Shown piece by piece: positions 17,842 through 21,638 of a DNA stretch of 21,638 bases. The position numbers and the translations under genes are program-made. The notes beneath the pieces were generated by a model. The model was not told the origin of the DNA and ran no database searches. It worked only from the letters and a program-made list of their open reading frames with translations. Location of the stretch: positions 1 through 21,638 of the forward strand of contig CALIGP010000314.1 of NCBI GenBank assembly GCA_938021455.1, given 5' to 3'. Each line of letters starts with the position of its first letter. Positions within the stretch are counted from its first letter, which is position 1. This stretch comes from an uncultured Lewinella sp. (GTDB lineage Bacteria; Bacteroidota; Bacteroidia; Chitinophagales; Saprospiraceae).

Positions 17842-17849
17842 TATCTTAG
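17842..17849 (+). promoter_or_regulatory. Candidate -7 element (TATCTTAG) for the SGNH-dehydrogenase lipoprotein
   Basis: TATCTTAG differs at one base from TAnnTTTG and lies 17 bases before the ATG at 17867. The spacer also contains a perfect palindrome, CAATCGATTG (17796-17805), just after the DinB-family stop codon. No convincing -33 element is visible. Confidence 0.3.
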
Positions 17850-17866
17850 GCCCATAATCTTCGATC

Positions 17867-20800
17867 ATGCGTCCTTTTTTTCTCCTTAGCCTTGCCCTTA
17901 TACTTTGTCATTGTGGCGAGCCCAAACCCAACCCGGCACTCCCCTTAGAGAAAGGAGACCATATCGTCTTGGTAGGCAATAACCTCTGCGCCCGAATGCT
18001 GGAATTCGGTCATTTTGAGACAGAACTACAGTTGCGTTTCCCCGAGCATGAGTTATTCATTCGAAATATGTGTGATGGCGGCAACACACCGGGCTTTCAG
18101 CCGCACTCGGCACGGAATGATCCGTGGGCTTTTCCTGGAGCAGAAACGTTTTACGAGGACAGCGGACTCTCCCGGGATTCCGACCCGCAGGGAGATTTCC
18201 CCACACCGGACCAATGGCTGACCCATCTGGAAGCAGACGTCATTCTGGTTTTTTTCGGTTACAATGAGTCGCAAAACGGAGCAGCGGGAATCGACAATTT
18301 TAAGGAAGAGTTGAAAGCCTGGATAGATTACACCTCCTTTTCGGATTACAACGGTGAAGACTCCCCCCGTATCGCGCTGGTTTCTCCCACGGCTTTTCAG
18401 AATAAGTCAGCGGAGATGGACGTGCCAGACGGAAGTCTGGAAAATGAAAACCTGGCACTATATGCAGAAGCTATCCGGGAAGTAGCCGCCGAGGCAAACG
18501 TGCCCTTTATTGACATCTTTGCCCCAAGCAAAGAGTGGATGAACGGAAATGTAGATATGACTACTGACGGGCTTCACCTCACCGATGCAGGCTACAAAAA
18601 ATTGGCTCCCTGGCTCGCAGATCATCTTTTCGGAGGGGAAGCAAAAGAAGTGGCGCGCACGCAGGTGCAGGCTTTGGTTAAAGACAAGAATTGGCTTTGG
18701 CACAACGATTTTAAGATCCCGAACGGCGTCCATGTCTACGGCCGTCGGCACAATCCGTTTGGCCCGGACAACTACCCGATGGAGATCAAAAAAATCCGAG
18801 AGATGACCCTGATCCGGGATACGGCCATTTGGATGGCCCTCCGCGGGGAAGAGATGGACATTGCCGCCGCTGATGCCAAGACCTACCAGTTGCCCCCCGT
18901 AGAGACCAACTATTCCCTGACTAACGAAGACGGGTCTGTAGACTACCTCTACGGCGACGGCCTACAATCCACCTTCACCGTAGCCCCCGGCTACAAACTG
19001 GAGCTCTTCGCCTCCGAGAAGGAGTTCCCTGAGTTAGCGAACCCGGCTCAGATGAGCTTTGACAATAAAGGTCGGCTTTGGGTCGCCTGTATGCCGACCT
19101 ACCCCCACTACCGCCCGGGCGATGAACGCCCCAACGACAAACTCCTCATCCTCGAAGACACCAACAAGGACGGTAAAGCCGATAAATCCACCGTCTTCGC
19201 CGATGATCTTCACGTGCCCGTCGGTTTTGAATTCGCGCCCGAAGGCGTGTACGTCTCCCAGGGTACTCACCTCAAGCTGCTGAAAGACACCGACGGCGAC
19301 GACAAATACGACGAGGCAGAGATCATTCTTTCGGGCTTCGATGATCATGACACCCACCACACAACTTCTGCATTTACAACCGACCCCTCCGGCGCCATCT
19401 ACATGGGCGAAGGGCTTTTTCTGCACACTAATGTAGAGACGCCCCACGGCACCGTCCGAGCCACCAACGGTGGATTCTACCGCTTTAGCCCCCAGCGCCG
19501 GCAGCTGGAGCGCACAGCCCAGATCCCGATTCCCAACCCCTGGGGAATCGCTTTTGACCGTTGGGGCCAGCCGTTCTTTGCCCATACTTCGGGACCTTCT
19601 GTCCGTTGGATGTTACCCAGCACCATCCGCGACCAATACGGTGCTCAGGCGCCACTGGGCAGCCAGTTAATCGAGAACGATCATATGGTGCGCCCAACTT
19701 CCGGCCTGGAATTTGTTTCCAGCCGCCACTTCCCCGACGAGGTGCAGGGCGATATGCTCATTAACAACACCATCGGTTTTCTGGGCATGAAGCAACATAA
19801 GATGATCGATACGGAAGACGGCGAGTTCACCACCCGCTGGCGGCAGGACCTGATAACCGGAACGGATCCTAACTTCCGCCCCGTTGACATGGAGTTTGCC
19901 CCGGATGGCAGCCTCTACTTTATCGACTGGCACAACGTCCTGGTGGGCCACATGCAGCATAACGCCCGTGATCCACTACGTGATCACGTACACGGCAAGG
20001 TCTACCGGGTCACTTACCCATCCCGTCCGCTGGTAGAGCCCGCTGAAGTAGCTGGGGCCTCCGTCGCTACCCTGCTGGACAATCTCAAGCTCCCTGAATA
20101 CCGCAGTCGCTATCGCAGTCATCGGGAGCTACGCGGATATTCGCCTGAAGAAGTCCTGCCCGCCGTCAAAGATTGGCTCGCCGCACAAGACAAAAGCGAT
20201 CCTCGCTACGAAGAATTTCTACTGGAGGGCCTATGGGCTACCTGGGGACAGAATGCCATTGACCAGGAGTTACTGGAGGTGGCCCTTCAGGCCAAAGATT
20301 ACCGCGTCCGCGCTGCTGCAGTAATGGTCCTACGCTATGGTGGCCACCAGGTCAGTAATCAGACGACGCTGCTTAATACAGCCGTAGCGGACCCTCACCC
20401 CCGCGTTCGCATGGTGGCCCTGGTAGCCGCTACCTGGCTACCAGAAGACGCTGGCCGCATGGTCCTCGCTACCGCCGAACAACAACCTATTGAGGAATGG
20501 ATGAAGCCCTTCTACGAGGCCGCGCCAAAGTTCCTTACCGGTGAAGGACTGAAGGTCACCAAAGGCTCTGAAATCATCGTCAACCACCTAAAGGGCGACG
20601 ACCTGGAGCAGTTCTCTGCCGGCTGGGACATCTACCACAAAGACGGCTCCTGCCGGACCTGCCACCAGAAAAATGGCAAGGGGCTTAGTGCTTCTGGCTT
20701 CCCACCTTTGATGGGTTCCCGTTGGGTAACGGGCGACCCTAAAGTACTTGCCAAGATCTTGCTCAAAGGCCTGATTGGCCCCATCGAAGTAAAGGGTAAG

Positions 20801-21013
20801 GTTTACCCAGGCCAGGTGCCCATGACACCCTACGAAGACCTGCTCAACGACGAGGAAATCGCTCAGGTGATGACTTATGTGCGCAATGCCTTTGGCAACC
20901 GCTCCTCCGTGGTTACCCCAGATTATGTCTCTGGCGTGCGGGCCGAAATAGCCGCTTCGGGGAAGAAGGGATATTATAAGGTGGAGGAGTTGGGGGAGGC
21001 TTCGCGGAAGTAG
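17867..21013 (+). CDS. Lipoprotein: SGNH-like + PVC-type dehydrogenase-like propeller + HEAT + cytochrome c
   Basis: This is a 1048-residue exported lipoprotein (MRPFFLLSLALILCHCGEPK; likely lipid anchor at Cys14 or Cys16). An SGNH-hydrolase-like domain spans about 28-255. The normal GDS nucleophile motif is G37-N38-N39, while G131-Y-N133-E and D234-GL-H237 remain. A TIGR02604/PVC-type membrane-bound dehydrogenase-like propeller covers about 365-710 (GYKLELFASEKEFPELANPA), with Asp-rich DTNKDGKAD and DTDGDDKYDEAE, probable calcium sites. HEAT-like helices follow (about 725-895). A c-type cytochrome domain ends it, with C929-R-T-C932-H933 and a likely axial Met986 (QVPMTPY). The layout is familiar from Planctomycetes and Bacteroidota and suggests periplasmic or outer-membrane oxidation of a sugar-like substrate with electrons passed to haem. 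Substrate and activity are inferred. Confidence 0.88.
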   Translation: MRPFFLLSLALILCHCGEPKPNPALPLEKGDHIVLVGNNLCARMLEFGHFETELQLRFPEHELFIRNMCDGGNTPGFQPHSARNDPWAFPGAETFYEDSGLSRDSDPQGDFPTPDQWLTHLEADVILVFFGYNESQNGAAGIDNFKEELKAWIDYTSFSDYNGEDSPRIALVSPTAFQNKSAEMDVPDGSLENENLALYAEAIREVAAEANVPFIDIFAPSKEWMNGNVDMTTDGLHLTDAGYKKLAPWLADHLFGGEAKEVARTQVQALVKDKNWLWHNDFKIPNGVHVYGRRHNPFGPDNYPMEIKKIREMTLIRDTAIWMALRGEEMDIAAADAKTYQLPPVETNYSLTNEDGSVDYLYGDGLQSTFTVAPGYKLELFASEKEFPELANPAQMSFDNKGRLWVACMPTYPHYRPGDERPNDKLLILEDTNKDGKADKSTVFADDLHVPVGFEFAPEGVYVSQGTHLKLLKDTDGDDKYDEAEIILSGFDDHDTHHTTSAFTTDPSGAIYMGEGLFLHTNVETPHGTVRATNGGFYRFSPQRRQLERTAQIPIPNPWGIAFDRWGQPFFAHTSGPSVRWMLPSTIRDQYGAQAPLGSQLIENDHMVRPTSGLEFVSSRHFPDEVQGDMLINNTIGFLGMKQHKMIDTEDGEFTTRWRQDLITGTDPNFRPVDMEFAPDGSLYFIDWHNVLVGHMQHNARDPLRDHVHGKVYRVTYPSRPLVEPAEVAGASVATLLDNLKLPEYRSRYRSHRELRGYSPEEVLPAVKDWLAAQDKSDPRYEEFLLEGLWATWGQNAIDQELLEVALQAKDYRVRAAAVMVLRYGGHQVSNQTTLLNTAVADPHPRVRMVALVAATWLPEDAGRMVLATAEQQPIEEWMKPFYEAAPKFLTGEGLKVTKGSEIIVNHLKGDDLEQFSAGWDIYHKDGSCRTCHQKNGKGLSASGFPPLMGSRWVTGDPKVLAKILLKGLIGPIEVKGKVYPGQVPMTPYEDLLNDEEIAQVMTYVRNAFGNRSSVVTPDYVSGVRAEIAASGKKGYYKVEELGEASRK

Positions 21014-21029
21014 GTCCTTCCCAAGACAA

Positions 21030-21169
21030 CCGGACGCTCAAAGGACTTCAACATCTACGCCTACGGCTCGTGTTTGAAGACGCTTCGAGGTCCTAAGAAC
21101 TTAGCCTAAGCCTCGAAGCGTCCATTTCTTGGAGCGTAGCGCAGGAAAAATGGCCCTTTGAACGTCCGG
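21030..21169. repeat. Nested 140-nt inverted repeat
   Basis: The outer arms CCGGACGCTCAAAGG (21030-21044) and CCTTTGAACGTCCGG (21155-21169) pair at 14 of 15 positions. CTACGC (21055-21060) faces GCGTAG (21134-21139). The inner arms GACGCTTCGAGG (21079-21090) and CCTCGAAGCGTC (21111-21122) are perfect over 12 bases, and the apical loop holds CTAAG-AA-CTTAG (21093-21104). The single outer mismatch would be a G-U pair in minus-strand RNA. No poly-T follows on either side and no ORF lies inside. It could be a miniature inverted-repeat element, a structured RNA, or a transcription stop after the lipoprotein gene. Confidence 0.7.
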
Positions 21170-21185
21170 ACGGGAAAATCATCAT

Positions 21186-21193
21186 TAACTTCA
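21186..21193 (+). promoter_or_regulatory. Candidate -7 element (TAACTTCA) before the DUF433 gene
   Basis: TAACTTCA matches TAnnTT and lies four bases before the ATG at 21198, the same spacing as at 10455 and 16032. No -33 TTG is apparent. It lies just outside the nested inverted repeat. Confidence 0.35.
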
Positions 21194-21197
21194 AATT

Positions 21198-21422
21198 ATG
21201 GAAAGTCCAAGATTACTTGATCGCATCACCCTTAATCCAGAGGTTTGCCACGGTAAGCCCACCATCCGAAACAAGCGTTATATGGTAACGGCCATGCTAG
21301 ACTACCTAGCGGGCGGTGACACCATTGAGGAGTTGTTGGAAGAGTTTGACGATCTAGAACGGGATGATTTTCTGGCTTGTATTGCTTATGCGAATACAAG
21401 GCATCAATCAATTCTAGGATAA
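21198..21422 (+). CDS. DUF433-family antitoxin-like protein
   Basis: The 74-residue product matches the DUF433 pattern (VapB-like antitoxin): LLDRITLNPEVCHGKPTIRN, then RYMVTAMLDYLAGGDTIEEL, LLEEFDDLERDDFLACIAYA and a short tail. The family is a compact helix-turn-helix-like fold. It is often encoded immediately upstream of a DUF5615 PIN-like toxin, with which it is thought to form a toxin-antitoxin pair. Here the downstream sequence instead belongs to a convergent minus-strand gene, whose last 19 bases overlap this gene's end (21404-21422). It is therefore a solitary copy, either orphaned or acting alone. ATG 21198 gives the usual N-terminus. Its promoter would lie between it and the nested inverted repeat. 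Confidence 0.85.
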   Translation: MESPRLLDRITLNPEVCHGKPTIRNKRYMVTAMLDYLAGGDTIEELLEEFDDLERDDFLACIAYANTRHQSILG

Positions 21423-21638
21423 TACTCGACCTTAAGCGTATCTCCCTCCTCATTGAAATATAGCCATTCGCCAGACTTAACGGGGTATTTATTTCTGACA
21501 ATCAAGCTGTCAATGACTTCATAAGTCATCGGATCGATGTATATCGCACTTTCCCTCCAGACACTATCCATCTGAGTATATTGACCGTTTACGTAAACCC
21601 TATACTCGTATTTATCCAGTTCAACATAAGGCCCATTT
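21404..21638 (-). CDS. Partial gene, C-terminal 77 residues, MORN/YwqK-like
   Basis: On the minus strand one frame is open from the window edge (first full codon at 21637) to a TGA at 21404-21406. It gives 77 residues, including YEYRVYVNGQYTQMDSVWRE, AIYIDPMTYEVIDSLIVRNK and SGEWLYFNEEGDTLKVEYY. The last phrase resembles the GxWxYFNxxG...KVxYY pattern of MORN-2/YwqK-like repeats common in Bacteroidota exported or cell-surface proteins. The assignment is tentative because only the C-terminus is visible. It is convergent with the DUF433 gene and overlaps its last 19 bases, so each gene reads into the other's end. Confidence 0.7.
   Translation of the reverse strand, partial: NGPYVELDKYEYRVYVNGQYTQMDSVWRESAIYIDPMTYEVIDSLIVRNKYPVKSGEWLYFNEEGDTLKVEYYPRID

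Noticed and set aside
19034..19585. 183-codon minus-strand open frame inside the lipoprotein gene
   Set aside because: It is complementary to the propeller domain with well-conserved motifs; the long open frame reflects GC-rich codon use.
21030..21169. Complete insertion sequence
   Set aside because: Inverted ends are present, but there is no transposase frame inside and I see no target-site duplication at the edges.

Overview
This looks like a chromosomal window from a Bacteroidota bacterium, most likely Saprospiria (Lewinella-like). The evidence is a protein ending in a type IX secretion (T9SS) C-terminal sorting domain, two giant secreted proteins with DUF11-, SdrD_B- and Ig-like modules, a Bacteroidota-style RsgA, and start regions carrying TAnnTT-type -7 elements instead of Shine-Dalgarno sequences. 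I see no phage, insertion sequence, CRISPR, rRNA or tRNA.

Layout. Positions 1-5908 (minus) hold most of a giant cysteine-rich surface protein. Its frame breaks near 168 and continues off the window edge in another frame. Positions 5909-6282 are non-coding. rsgA (plus) follows, closed by a hairpin, then two small minus-strand genes: a helical 96-residue protein and a two-helix membrane protein. The second is divergent from a LysR-type regulator. An envelope-lipid pair comes next: lpxK (lipid A 4'-kinase) and a PlsC/GPAT-like acyltransferase with C-terminal membrane helices, separated by a 230-nt block of alternating and inverted AGACGCT/TTTTAGACG repeats. After these come a 1405-residue T9SS-exported protein, an ArgE-like M20 deacetylase, a DinB-fold protein and a 1048-residue lipoprotein. 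The lipoprotein joins an inactive-looking SGNH domain, a PVC-type dehydrogenase-like propeller, HEAT-like helices and a c-type haem domain. The window ends with a nested 140-nt inverted repeat, a DUF433 antitoxin-like gene without its usual partner, and the 3' end of a convergent minus-strand gene.

How the genes fit together. Most neighbours are separately promoted housekeeping or envelope genes rather than one pathway. Three starts (10467, 16044, 21198) have a TAnnTT octamer exactly four bases before the ATG, which suggests leaderless or nearly leaderless transcripts. The main second-look items are the frameshift in the giant protein, the SGNH-dehydrogenase-cytochrome fusion whose nucleophile serine is replaced, the intergenic repeat families, the partnerless DUF433 gene and a 38-codon ORF with a strong Shine-Dalgarno opposite the lpxK start. 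I found no clear undescribed defence or mobile system.
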